This document shows, in pieces, positions 11,253 through 21,373 of a stretch of 64,000 bases of DNA; positions within the stretch are counted from its first letter, which is position 1, and each line of letters begins with the position of its first letter. This stretch comes from Hyaloperonospora brassicae. Taxonomy: Eukaryota; Oomycota; Peronosporomycetes; Peronosporales; Peronosporaceae. The notes under the pieces were generated by a model that had not been told where the DNA came from, searched no databases, and saw nothing but the letters and a program-made list of their open reading frames with translations. Made by a program: the position numbers and the translations under genes. Where the stretch lies: positions 85,366 to 149,365 of the forward strand of contig CANTFL010000166.1 of NCBI GenBank assembly GCA_947650285.1. The letters run 5' to 3'.

Positions 11253-11996
11253 ATGGGCCGTCCGCTGCTGCCGATTTGGCACGAGTTTGAGACGGCTGTG
11301 CCGGCGGCCGGCGAGAAGCGCAGTCCCGACGTCACGTGTCGCCACTGCCGCGCGCTCGTGTGCAATGCGCGGCCAGTGAACCTGCTCACGCACGCCTCGC
11401 GCTGCCCCGAGATGCCCGACGAGGTCCGTCTCCGCGTAGGGCGGAGCAGTGCCGACAGCCGCGCGCGAAAGCCGACGCCAGTGTCACTGTTGCCGTCGGA
11501 GAAGGCGCTGCCGAGTCCAGTGCTGCTGCCTCAACAAGAGGCCACTGTAGACGAGACGGACGAGCACGGGGACGTAGCAGCTGCAGCAGCAGCTGTGGTC
11601 GCTGGAGCAGCTGCAGTGGCAGAGGAAGACGACCTGTTGGTGTCGGCTGAACGTCGTACGTTGCTGGGCAAACGCACGCGGAGTGCGGCGTCGACGAGCG
11701 GACGACTCGAGACGGTGGAGCTCGTGCTCACGTCGATTCGGGACACGATGGACAAAGCGCTGGAGGTGAAGCGCCAGGAGCTGCAGCTGCGGCGGGACGA
11801 GCTCGCGTTCCGAAAAGAGGCGTTGACGGCCAAGCTGGACGACCGACGCCAAGCACGGGAAGACGAGCGGCGGGATCGACGTGAACAACGCGAAGCTGAT
11901 CGGCAGGAGCGACTCGAGTTGGCGAGGATCGAGAACGAAAAGAACCTTGCCTTCTTAAAAGCCGTGATGGAGTCGTCGGTCCAGCAGCGTCGGTGA
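11253..11996 (+). CDS. BED-type zinc finger protein with long charged coiled coil
   Basis: 247 residues from ATG at 11253 to TGA at 11994-11996. Residues 9-51 resemble a BED finger: aromatic W9 and F12, then C29-x2-C32, H47-x4-C51. BED fingers are DNA-binding modules often derived from hAT transposases. An alanine-rich linker (about 110-130) contains a short run of alanines. Residues about 165-247 are strongly helical and charged (repeated RRDE, REDERRDRREQREADRQERL), a predicted coiled coil or single alpha-helix, suggesting dimerisation. Similar fused fingers with Myb/SANT-like helices are common in oomycete genomes. The in-frame frame extends upstream to 11136, but that ATG overlaps the Der leader and gives no domain. 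No transposase core is present, so a domesticated or free-standing regulator is the best guess; function unknown. Confidence 0.7.
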   Translation: MGRPLLPIWHEFETAVPAAGEKRSPDVTCRHCRALVCNARPVNLLTHASRCPEMPDEVRLRVGRSSADSRARKPTPVSLLPSEKALPSPVLLPQQEATVDETDEHGDVAAAAAAVVAGAAAVAEEDDLLVSAERRTLLGKRTRSAASTSGRLETVELVLTSIRDTMDKALEVKRQELQLRRDELAFRKEALTAKLDDRRQAREDERRDRREQREADRQERLELARIENEKNLAFLKAVMESSVQQRR

Positions 11997-12501
11997 GTGC
12001 AAGAGACGGCGTGGCATGCAGGGGGACTGGCACAGATGGGGTCCGACCGCTCGTGGACGCCGTGGGGGGGGCAAGGTATCATGCTGACGACAACGCGATA
12101 CGTGGAGTCAGAGCTGTTGTTGCTTTGATGCCACGTGTTGGTGCTGCGGCGGTAGCCGTGAGTCTGCTGCGTGGCTTCGTATTCTAGCGCTCATATGTCG
12201 CCCAAAGGGGTGCAAACTGCTCGTCCAAGCGACCTGTAAGCAAGCAACAAATGCGAAAGTAGGCTCGGAAACCAAAGCGTAAATGTCATCGCGCCGTGCG
12301 AACCGATGATAAGGCCGTTCTTGTAGATGAAAAGGGTCTCCGCGTTACCGACCACTCTGCCTCGCGACTCCAGTTGATCCGTCCTCGCAGACCGTACAGC
12401 AGGTCATCCACTGTCAACAGTCCAACCACTCGATACTAGTGCCAAGCACTGCTGCCAACCGTTCCATTGAGCAAAACAGTCTCATCAACGATGCAAAACT
12501 G

Positions 12502-12583
12502 ACCACAACAACAACCACAACAACAACAACAATAGCAGTGTGTCATCAGCAATAACAGTAACAACAGCAACAACAACAACAAC
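12502..12583. repeat. (CAA)n-rich low-complexity tract
   Basis: Repeated ACA/CAA units with interruptions. Confidence 0.85.
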
Positions 12584-14498
12584 GTGTCATCAGCACAGAC
12601 ACACACGTACCACGTCGATAAACTTCGAAACGCGCGTGAGGTGCAGTCAGCGTATCAGTAGCAGCAATGGCGTTGCACGACACAGCAGCGCGTACATCGT
12701 CTTACGTGACAATTAAGACGACGCAACTGCCCATCGGCTTCTGCCGCTGTGGTCACGACTGTGTTGAAGTGCGTCGGAAGCCATTTCCACCAATCGACGC
12801 GAGCGAGCGGTCGGGTCGTCCGCCAATCGCGTCGAAGCTGCAGGTCGTCCGTTATCCTGCGTCAAGACCGCCGGTACGCGCGAGATTCAGTATAGTACGG
12901 TCCACATGCACCTAACGTGTCCCCCGTGTCGACTGCTGACCAGCGGATGTCGGACACGTTCCATATTGTCCTTACGTTCGCAATAGAAGCCGAGTCGAAC
13001 GTGCGCAAGCGGTACCTTTCCCGTCCGCAGCTGACACCAGAGCTCGATCGTTAGTGTTGTTGTTTATCAGCGCACGCTTCTCGGTGTTCGTCGCGGCAAG
13101 ACGAGGCAGTGCGAGGGATCCACTACGCCAGTGGGTCTGGCTCAGATCGCTGGCAGCTTTCTACGCGATTGCGGCCGCAATCGGCGTCGGTCCAAGCGAT
13201 ACCTGCGGCTCTCTGTCAGGTGACAGCAGCGCAGGACAAACGCTTATGAGCACTGCCCATCGTCAACGAGGCGGTGTCCATGACACGCACGTAGCAAAAA
13301 GCACAGTCGCAAAGCTGCAGGAACAACTCGCGCGAAAGCCAACAGCCATTTTGACCCGCGGCCACTGTCGTCCACGTGTCGATCCTCACACGCGCACCTT
13401 CAGACCCGATCGGCAGTGTCCACGCGGAGCAAGCGCAGTCTGTCGTCGACTCGTTCGGGCGAACACACAGCTTGTGCTTACGCTCATCCTGGCGCACGTG
13501 TGGCAGCAGGTGGGGGTGTGTGCCCCACGTGACGGGAAAAAGCCATGACGCACCAGTCATTCCTGGCCAACAGGTGTGGCATCGTAGGGATGTGGCCCGC
13601 ACATCGCGACTGCTTGTCATGGATTGGAGACGCCCTTCTGTCGGCTGCAGCAACGCCTTTGCGCCGCTAGAAGCCGCTTTGCTAGTTTCTGGCTGTCGCT
13701 CGGTCTGTCTGTGAACGCTTCTTCGGACACGTAGCAGGGAGCACCTGAGCCTTTCGTCTCTTGGCCCATTTGCGTGACATGGTAGTGAGACTCGATGTTG
13801 TCTCATGGGCAGTGAGCTGCTTCGCTTTCTTGCAACTTGGTGGCCTCCGTGGACTTGTTGCAGTCCTTTTGTATGATGATGAACGCATCACGGGGTAGTG
13901 CGTGACAGACTGAAGCTGTTGGATCTGCCTGTCCCGCTCACTGATGGGACGTGCCACTCACTGCCTTCGCGAGTCGTCCAGCCTGGATAGGCCAGCGGCT
14001 TGCAGGTCCCCCTTATACGCTGTCTCATCTTCTCCTGCTTTGTTCCACCGCAGGACAGCAGCAACTGACCCGCTCGTCTGTGCCCGCGTTTTCTACGCGG
14101 CAGAGCTGCACAGCCTTTGTCGATACTGCGATGGCATCGCCGCAGGCGAATTGTATCTGTGTGTATGTGTATGTGTGTGTCTCTCTCGTTCTCGCTCTCG
14201 CTCTCGATGCGGCCCACACGCACAAGAGCGAGAGTGGCTTTTATCGCATCATAGTGCAACATGCTCTCGTGTGCTCACTGCAAATGGGACGTCGTCTCGC
14301 GCGTCGAGTCACGGGCACAAAACAACGCAGCGAGATCAAAAGTTCGCACAGACTGCGCGTTTCCCACGGAAGAGCGCTATTACAGTCGCACTAAATGGCT
14401 GTGCCAACAACTTCCGACCAGCGCAAGAAATCTCGCAGAAACTTTCCAGTGTGTGTTGACGATCACGTTGAGGTACGCTCGCTCGCACATCTGCGATA

Positions 14499-14600
14499 GT
14501 AGTAGTAGTAGTGTAGTAGTAGAGGCAGTAGTAGTAGTAGTAGTAGTGATGGTCGCAGTAGTAGAAGTAGTAGAAGTAGCAGAAGTAGTAGTAGTGTAGT
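14499..14600. repeat. (TAG)n/(GAAGTA)n tract
   Basis: Interrupted TAG triplets grading into AGAAGTAGTAG units. Confidence 0.85.
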
Positions 14601-15308
14601 CGTAATGGTACGAGCAGCTGCACACACGTCGCTTCGGTCAAAAGGCCTTCTCTCGCGTCCCAGTCGAGTCTGGCATTGCAAAGCGACAAGGCAGCGGTTG
14701 TTTTCTGTACTGATGGCAAACGGCGTAGAAACGGACGCAACTGCTGTCGTGCGATCGGTCGACCTGCGAAAGCTGATACTACGAGTCCGCCCCAGCACCA
14801 CACACCCCCTCACGCTACCGCAGCGCAAGTGCCCAATCTCAGTCCGCCACCGCTTCCTGACCTCCTCCTCCTCCTGACACGGCCCCGACGCGTCACAAAG
14901 ACCGCAATCACATCGTATGTCCAAGCCAACCTGAGAGCTTTGTACTATCCAAGCACAAAAAATCAGAAAACGACCACTACGGCGACAATTCCCACCTACA
15001 GAAACGTGCGTGTCGACGACATTCGCAACACCGCCACGTCTTGCAGCTTTCGCGTCGAGAGAGGGATCGCCCAGAGCACCGCCACGTCAGGTCGATCGGT
15101 GAGCCCACCACGCTCCACCAAATCATGTGGTCAACTAAAAAAAAGAAACCTGTCAACTGGACAACGCGCGGCTGCAACAAACACACGCCGGCCCAAAGCG
15201 AAAACACAACAGCTGCTGTGCAACCAGCAGCTGGTCCCTGCTACAGCTGCTGCTGCTGCTTCTCTACGCTGAACCCCGTCAAACTTAGTGTCATGTCGCG
15301 TCGCGAGG

Positions 15309-15627
15309 GGTTTGCCCCCCCCCCCCCCCCCCCCACCCCTCACGTCCCGACACCAACACCAACAACAACAACAACAACAACAACCAACGACGAAACGAGT
15401 CACGACGAAACGAGTCACGACAGACTGGGCACACACACCCCCACCCGCGCACTTTCTCTCTTTCCTGCACATAGCCAGCCCAACTCCGTCCTCCCCTCTG
15501 CCGCGTCTGTCAGTCAGTCGCGGCGTGTGTGTGTCTGTGTGTGCCATCTCGGCCCTCCCCCCCGTCTCTACCCCCGTCTTCCGCGTCGCTCGTTCCTCCC
15601 CCTCTGTCCGTCCGTCCGTCCGTCTCT

Positions 15628-15659
<32 letters not shown>

Positions 15660-15699
15660 CCCCCCCTCCCTCTCTCGCTGTCTATCTCTCTGTCTGTCA

Positions 15700-15735
<36 letters not shown>

Positions 15736-15745
15736 TCTTGAGCCC
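15309..15745. repeat. Pyrimidine-rich leader with C-run, CAA repeat and CT/CTGT microsatellites
   Basis: Poly-C interrupted by few bases near 15310-15335, (CAA)n at about 15357-15384, a 15-bp direct duplication (CGACGAAACGAGTCA) at about 15389-15420, then TCCG, CT and CTGT tracts up to 15740. It sits 80-500 bp upstream of the START-FYVE start codon, so it is probably promoter or 5' UTR. Confidence 0.75.
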
Positions 15746-15823
15746 ACTCTTCGCTTGCTCGCGGCCTCGACGCGGCCATTCCCCCTCACCGCAGGCGCCC
15801 CCCGTGCCGCTCGCGAGTCCGCC

Positions 15824-18319
15824 ATGAGCACCCCCAGCGTCGGCTTCACAGTCTTCCAAGTCCCGGGCGCGCGGACGCCCAAGCGCCCCACCGGCGCGCG
15901 TCTCGGCGGCGGCCCCGTGCTCCCCAACGCCCCCAAGACCCCCTCCAGCAACAACAACAACACTACTACTACTACCAACAACAGCACCAGCAGCAGCAAC
16001 AGCAATAACAGCACTGTCACTACCACCAGCAGCAACAGCACTGCTGCCACTACCAGCACAGCCGCTACCTCTACCGCTCCGTCCACAGGTGCGCTCTCGT
16101 CGGGTCTCACGCTGCTCCCGCCCCCGGCCGACCGCACGCAGCGCCACAGCACCACAACGTTCGCCGTGTTTCAGCCGCCGGGCGGCCTCCAGTCGATCCT
16201 CCAGCGGTCCGGTGCGCCCCCCGTGTCGCTCAACGCGCCCTACAGCGGTACGTCGGGCAGCGGCAGCACGGGCAGCCACAGCTCCACGGGGAGCGCGGGC
16301 GCCAATGGTCTGCGCCTCGCGACGCTGCACGCGCTGACGAGAGACGACGACGACCAGTCGCGCGGCGGCATGAGTTGGATGCGCACGGGCCGTACGATCC
16401 GCGTGAGGGACTCGGGCGACAGCTTCCGCTTCCCGCTCGAGACAGAGCATTTGCCCACGACGTGCGTCTCGGCCGCGCAGTTTGCGCAGCTCGAGCGCGA
16501 GCTCCAGCGCATTGCCGACACGCACGTCAATGCAGCAGCCACGTGGCTCGACAACCCCACGCAGTGTGCCCCGTACCGCGGCCAGAGCTGGAAGCCGTAC
16601 GTCGAGAAGAAGCAGTGCGTCGTGTACCGCTTGAAAGAAGCGGCCGACGCCAGTAACTTGCAGCGCCGTGCGCTGCTGCGCGCCAAGTTGGACACGTCGC
16701 TGGACGATCTCGAGTACGCTGTCACGTGCGCGACGACCGACGACCAGCGGCTGTACATGTCGCACTGCTACCAGGACAGCTTCTTGGACGCGGCCGTGTT
16801 GCAAGTGCACGAGCGCGCGACGCGCGACGACGCGTTCCGCTTCCTCGGCATCAAGTGGCTGGCGTTCCAGAGCGCTGTGGACTCGGTCTTTAGCTGCCGC
16901 GACGCCCTCGTGGTCGAGTTTGCCACGACTATGGTCGACGCCACTGGCCACAAAGTGCTCGTCAAGGTCCAGCGGAGCATCAGCATGGCCGAGTGCAATG
17001 GCAGCGAGCGCAGCTTTGGCTTTGCCCGCACGACGGGCACGTGGGTGTGGCTGTTTCGGAGCACGGCGGGCGGGAAAGTCGACGTCTCGGTCGTCTCGGA
17101 AGACCGCTTTGACAGCAGCCGCAGCACGCCGAGCTGGTTCGCCAACCGCGTCTTGTCGACGCTGCACACGGTGGCCGTGAACCACGCGACCGCAGCCGAC
17201 GCCAAGTTCCTCGTGCGGGGCCGCATGATCACCAACAGGCCGTGGGTGCCCAACAACGAGCGGCCGGCGTGTTTCGTGTGCTTCAAGAGCTTCAACTTGC
17301 TGCGGTCGCGTCACCACTGCCGCGTGTGTGCCGAGATCATGTGCGGCGCGTGCACGATCGAGCTCGGGATCCAGGCCTGCAAACTGCCGTTGGGCATGCT
17401 GCCCGAGACGGGCAACGGCCTGATCGTCAGCGTCGAGAAGTTCTGCCTCCGATGCGTCAACCGCGCGAGACAGGATCGACGGAGTGCACTGGCTGCTGCA
17501 AAGAGCGCTGGGACGCTGGACCTCGCGGCGGACGAGGGCTTTGAAAGCGGTGTGCCCATTTCCTACGCGTCTCGCGCGAGTGAGCTCGACTATAGCCACG
17601 TGTCGCTTGCGCGAGGCTTGAGCTTGGACCACGCGGCCGAGCGAGAGCTGCAGTTGCAGCAGCAGCAGACCCACTCGCTTGCGTCGTCATCGTCGTCCAC
17701 GAGCTCACGCAGCGGCACGAACGGAGACAAGTCGGGCATCTCGTTTGCAGGCTGGTCCACGAAGGTCCTGTCGGCCATCAACCGCGAAAAGACAGCCGAG
17801 TGTGCCAAGAGCCAGCCATCGCTCGTCACGCTTACACCCGCTAGCTCCAGCCGGAATCTGATGGACGCAGGTGCGTGCACGCCCCGCAGCATGCGGCGAG
17901 CACTGGATGACCGGCGGCGACTCAACTCGGACGCGTCTGGTTGCACGACGAGTATCAGCTCGCTGAGCGACTGCGATAGCAATTCGGACCTGATGAGCCG
18001 CAGGACGGATCGCGACCCGATTTGCAGCGACACGGTCGTGTTACTAGAAGAGCCCAGCGAGGTGCTGCACGTGACGCCGCTGCCGACATCGTTCACGAAG
18101 ATGGAGGAGCAGATAGCGGCTCAGCAGGCCTTGTTGCGCTCGATGTTTATTGAAGGCAAGAAGATCATGGAGCAGCAGCAGGGGTACAGCCGACAAGTGC
18201 ACCCTGCGCAAGACCAGCGTTACGGCAGCCAGAGGCAGCCACCGAAGAGCTTGGGCGACAAGGATAGACTTGCTCTGCTGCCGCCGTCGTCGTCGACTTC
18301 TATCGAGTACATTGACTGA
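15824..18319 (+). CDS. START-FYVE protein (canonical FYVE), single exon
   Basis: 831 residues, ATG at 15824 to TGA at 18317-18319. The frame is open far upstream (from 15041) but that part is low-complexity leader; MSTPSVGFTVFQVPGARTPK is the first sensible start. Residues about 40-130 are Asn/Ser/Thr-rich; residues about 220-470 form a START-type lipid-binding domain (SFLDAAVLQVHERATRDDAF, GIKWLAFQSA); about 481-545 is a FYVE zinc finger with CFVC, the PI3P-binding patch RSRHHCRVC, CGAC and CLRC. The C-terminal part is Ser-rich and ends in a short coiled coil (MEEQIAAQQALLRSMF). FYVE domains recruit proteins to PI3P on endosomes. START plus FYVE in this order is characteristic of oomycetes and is shared with the gene at 2609-4863. 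Convergent with FAAL, 276 bp away. Confidence 0.92.
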   Translation: MSTPSVGFTVFQVPGARTPKRPTGARLGGGPVLPNAPKTPSSNNNNTTTTTNNSTSSSNSNNSTVTTTSSNSTAATTSTAATSTAPSTGALSSGLTLLPPPADRTQRHSTTTFAVFQPPGGLQSILQRSGAPPVSLNAPYSGTSGSGSTGSHSSTGSAGANGLRLATLHALTRDDDDQSRGGMSWMRTGRTIRVRDSGDSFRFPLETEHLPTTCVSAAQFAQLERELQRIADTHVNAAATWLDNPTQCAPYRGQSWKPYVEKKQCVVYRLKEAADASNLQRRALLRAKLDTSLDDLEYAVTCATTDDQRLYMSHCYQDSFLDAAVLQVHERATRDDAFRFLGIKWLAFQSAVDSVFSCRDALVVEFATTMVDATGHKVLVKVQRSISMAECNGSERSFGFARTTGTWVWLFRSTAGGKVDVSVVSEDRFDSSRSTPSWFANRVLSTLHTVAVNHATAADAKFLVRGRMITNRPWVPNNERPACFVCFKSFNLLRSRHHCRVCAEIMCGACTIELGIQACKLPLGMLPETGNGLIVSVEKFCLRCVNRARQDRRSALAAAKSAGTLDLAADEGFESGVPISYASRASELDYSHVSLARGLSLDHAAERELQLQQQQTHSLASSSSSTSSRSGTNGDKSGISFAGWSTKVLSAINREKTAECAKSQPSLVTLTPASSSRNLMDAGACTPRSMRRALDDRRRLNSDASGCTTSISSLSDCDSNSDLMSRRTDRDPICSDTVVLLEEPSEVLHVTPLPTSFTKMEEQIAAQQALLRSMFIEGKKIMEQQQGYSRQVHPAQDQRYGSQRQPPKSLGDKDRLALLPPSSSTSIEYID

Positions 18320-18595
18320 GTGAAACGATCACGACGCCCATTCATTTTTTCTGTCCGGTTGCAGTGTCGTTCGTTGACTTGAGCTGCGGACGCTTGCACG
18401 TTGCTGCGCTGTCGTGCCACTTGCAAGTGTCGCCTCGGAATTGTCTTGTAATTAAACACATTTGTCTCTCTCCTCCAGCCGATCGCGTTGTGCCTCACCC
18501 ATTCTCTCGCTTACCAATTGACATGCAGTAAAGTACTAGTAACAAAGAGCTACGTACGGAAACCGTAGCATTGTGGAGCTTGTTGTCGTCTCTTC

Positions 18596-21373
18596 CTAGC
18601 ACGAAATGCATCCACACAGCAGCTTTCGCTTCGGATCAGCGCTCGCGCCACTTCCGTGACGCGATGCACGTCCACATAGTCCATCGTGCAAGCTCGCAAG
18701 CGTCGTCGACTCGCCATACAGCAACTCTTCTTCGACGTGCACATGGTACTTTTGCGTAATCACACCTTGCAGCTGCGTCAACGCCATCGAGTCCAGGCCC
18801 AGCTCCTGCAGCGGCGTATTGTCGTTTATTTCTGCGACGCTCACGCCCAGAGCACGAGCGAGTTCGTTGACCAAAAAGACACGCACTTGGTCTGGCGGGA
18901 CACCAATGATCACCGACGGCAGAGCTGACGTTGCGCCGTCGGCGGGCTTCCCGCGAGAACCGTTGACAGTTCGGTCCATAGACTCGTCGGCGGCAGCGTG
19001 GTTGCCGCCGTCATCCCCCACTGGGGCCTCACCAGCAATATCTTCATTGCGGTACAGTTCTTCCAGTTGTTTGTCGCTCAGCGCCTTCTTGCACCGCGAG
19101 CGAGAGATTTTGCCACTTGTCGTCTTTGGGATCGTACGAGGAGCCAACAACACGACCAGAGTCGCCTTGACGCCGTGTTCACGTGCGATCGCGCTACGGA
19201 TGTTCACACATAGACTCGCTTTACTGGTGATAGCAGGATCACGAAGTTCAGCAATGACCGCCAGTTTCTCTTCGTCATCGTTTCCATCAGTCGCGTACGA
19301 GAAAGCGGCACAGCACCCTGGCCGAAGTTCTCCGAAACCCTCCGCCGTGGCCTCTATGTCTTGAGGATAGTGGTTGCGCCCTCGAATGATGACCAAGTCC
19401 TTCGTGCGTCCACAAACAAAGAGTTCTTGATTGTACAGCACACCCAAATCTCCCGTTTTCAAAAACAGTTTGCCTTCCGTGTCACCATCTACTTGAGCCT
19501 GAAACGCTTCGATTGAGGTCATGCGCATCTCGTCACCGAAATAGCCTTGCGCTTTGGAAGCACTGGAAATCCAGATCTCGCCAACCGTGCCGTCTCGTTC
19601 CTCTTTCCCTGTTTCTGCGTCGACAATACGGACGTCAATGCCATAGTCTTTCCGCGATGGTACACCACAGCCAACTATATCTTTCACCGGTCCAGCGGCG
19701 TTTCCCTTTTCCACCACTCGAAAAACGTTGTCACGCTCTAGGGCCTGCTTATCGACCCACAAGCGTTGCTTCCCACCACCGCACACATACACAGTGTGCT
19801 CTGCGAGCCCGTACGTAGGTTTCACAACGTCACTCGGCAAACCAAACGGCGAGAAAGCACGGTAAAAGCTGTCAATGGTCTCGCCTTGAATCGGCTCAGC
19901 ACCGTCGATCATGTGCCGCACGCTAGAAAGATCGACGCAGTCTTCGCTGCCCGGTCTTGTGAGGCGATCGCTCTTCCTCGCAAGAAGCGAGTAGGCAAAG
20001 TTGGGGGCCTGGAGATGTGTAGCACGGTACTTGGACACGAGCCGTAGCCACAGACACGGGTCGCGGATAAAGCTGAAAGGAGAGAGGTACACGCCGGTCC
20101 CGCCGTTGTAGATCGTGCCCAGGTAGGCACCAATGAGTCCCATGTCATGGTATTGAGGCAGCCACGACACCACCACCGTGTCTCGTCCAGCCTGTAGCGC
20201 TGAGCTGATCGTACGCAGGTTGTGGTTCAGATTGCCGTGTGATAGTACCACTCCCTTTGGCGCAGACGTCGATCCCGACGTGTACTGCAAGAACGCTGTG
20301 CTGTCAGCGGAAGGCGATCGAGTAAGCCAGTGCTTTGCTGGATCAATGCCCCTGGCGCTTACGAGATCATCCGTCACGATCCACGACAGATACTCCGGCC
20401 ACGGCGCAGCCCCCGACATTGTAAACTTCTCTTTCATTGCTGCAATCTTTTTCACGTTATAGTACATCGAGCACGTGAGCGCCACTCGCGCCTGGCAGTT
20501 TTGCGTCACGGCCACAAACATGTTGATATCTTTCTTGAGCTTGCGGGGATCCGGTGGGTACACCGGCACCGCCACGACCCCAGCTCTCAGGCACGCTAGA
20601 AAGACCACTATGAAATCCAAGCCTGGAGGGTACACGAGCACGACCCGGTCTCCTGCTTTCAGTCCGAGGCTGCCACACAACACAACACACACCACAATAA
20701 CCACAACAACAACACGCACACACACATGACCAACTTGTGTCGTCACCACGAGCTTCCGATTTGTGCTGCAAGAACCAGTAAAAACGACAGCACAACGCAC
20801 CCGCGATCGTGTTGCTGTCTCGAAGCTAATAGTACTGCTGCGAGATTTTGTACACGCCGGTTGAGGTCCTGCCATCGATCAAATGACGACAACAAGAGCG
20901 TCAGCGATTCATTCGTCCACGACATTCACAATAGATGATCGACACAAGAAAAACACTTTGTAGGTAAAGTGCACACTGCTGCAGCCCTACAACGACAACA
21001 GAGACAAAACAAAACATGCGCTCACCCCACACGTAAGTGACGACGTTACGACTTCTTTATCGTCGACAAACGACAGCATTATCTATCATGACAAACGTGT
21101 CACAGAAGCCGAGCAGAGTTGAGGCCATATATGACAAAACAGAGGGAACGTCAATAAGAATACAACACCAGAGACCAAAAACCGCTTTTTGTGAGTGTGG
21201 CTCTCTCTCTCTCGTTGTCGGCCACTACAGCGACAGACTTCTGGTCGATGGACCGACAGCAGTGCTCTGTGTGCATCGGCTCAGCTCGAGAGCGATCGTT
21301 TATCGACTCAGCGCACCTTCGTGGGCGTCTCTGCCGCCCATTTCTCCACGCGGTGTAGCAGCTCCGACGACAT
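18596..21373 (-). CDS. Fatty acyl-AMP ligase fused to an acyl carrier domain (FAAL-ACP), four exons
   Basis: Exons 21373-21317, 21082-21026, 20868-20801 and 20669-18596; introns 234, 157 and 131 nt with GTGCGC, GTGAGC and GTGCGT donors. The exons sum to 752 codons and remain in phase at each junction. The new N-terminus, MSSELLHRVEKWAAETPTK, then IMLSFVDDKEVVTSSLTCG and DLNRRVQNLAAVLLAS, matches the start of adenylate-forming enzymes. Adenylation motifs: YTSGSTSAPKGVV, YGLAEHTVYV, KTGDLG and PKTTSGKISR with the A10 lysine. SWLPQYHDMGLIG and VVLVYPPGLDF are typical of FAALs. Near residues 680-740 a carrier domain has the phosphopantetheine serine in LGLDSMAL. FAALs activate fatty acids as acyl-AMP and pass them to a carrier rather than to CoA; here the carrier is in cis. 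No polyketide or peptide synthase module is next to it, so the product is unknown. Reading straight through intron 3 gives a false valine-rich leader. Confidence 0.93.

Larger units (their letters stand above)
11997..15823. other. 3.8 kb spacer, no firm gene
   Basis: I found no conserved protein. One minus-strand open frame, 13957-13682, reads plausibly (SERDRQIQQLQS, then a basic tail with KKAKQ and KWAKRRK) and might be a terminal exon of a nuclear protein, but I could not connect it to a start or a splice site in frame. The rest is microsatellites and, from about 15300, the pyrimidine-rich leader of the START-FYVE gene. Confidence 0.5.

Noticed and set aside
11189..11389. Upstream in-frame start of Der at 11389
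   Set aside because: It would overlap the coding sequence of the divergent BED-finger gene; the 11119 or 11188 start gives a plausible mitochondrial presequence.
13682..13957. Minus-strand 91-codon frame as a real exon
   Set aside because: Composition is plausible (basic, coiled-coil-like start) but I found no in-phase donor/acceptor or start to connect it; kept only as a remark.
15041..15823. In-frame N-terminal extension of START-FYVE by 261 codons
   Set aside because: It consists of translated poly-C, CAA and CT microsatellites; the ATG at 15824 begins conserved-looking sequence.
15131..17674. 847-codon minus-strand open frame opposite the START-FYVE gene
   Set aside because: It is the GC-rich shadow of the real plus-strand gene; its translation is Arg/Ala/Gly-rich with no domain, while the plus strand has START and FYVE.
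20670..20875. ORF-based N-terminus of FAAL (MAGPQPACTKS... with a valine-rich stretch resembling a membrane helix)
   Set aside because: The valine run is a translated GT-rich intron; splicing at GTGCGT (20800) and CAG (20670) joins proper adenylation-domain sequence.
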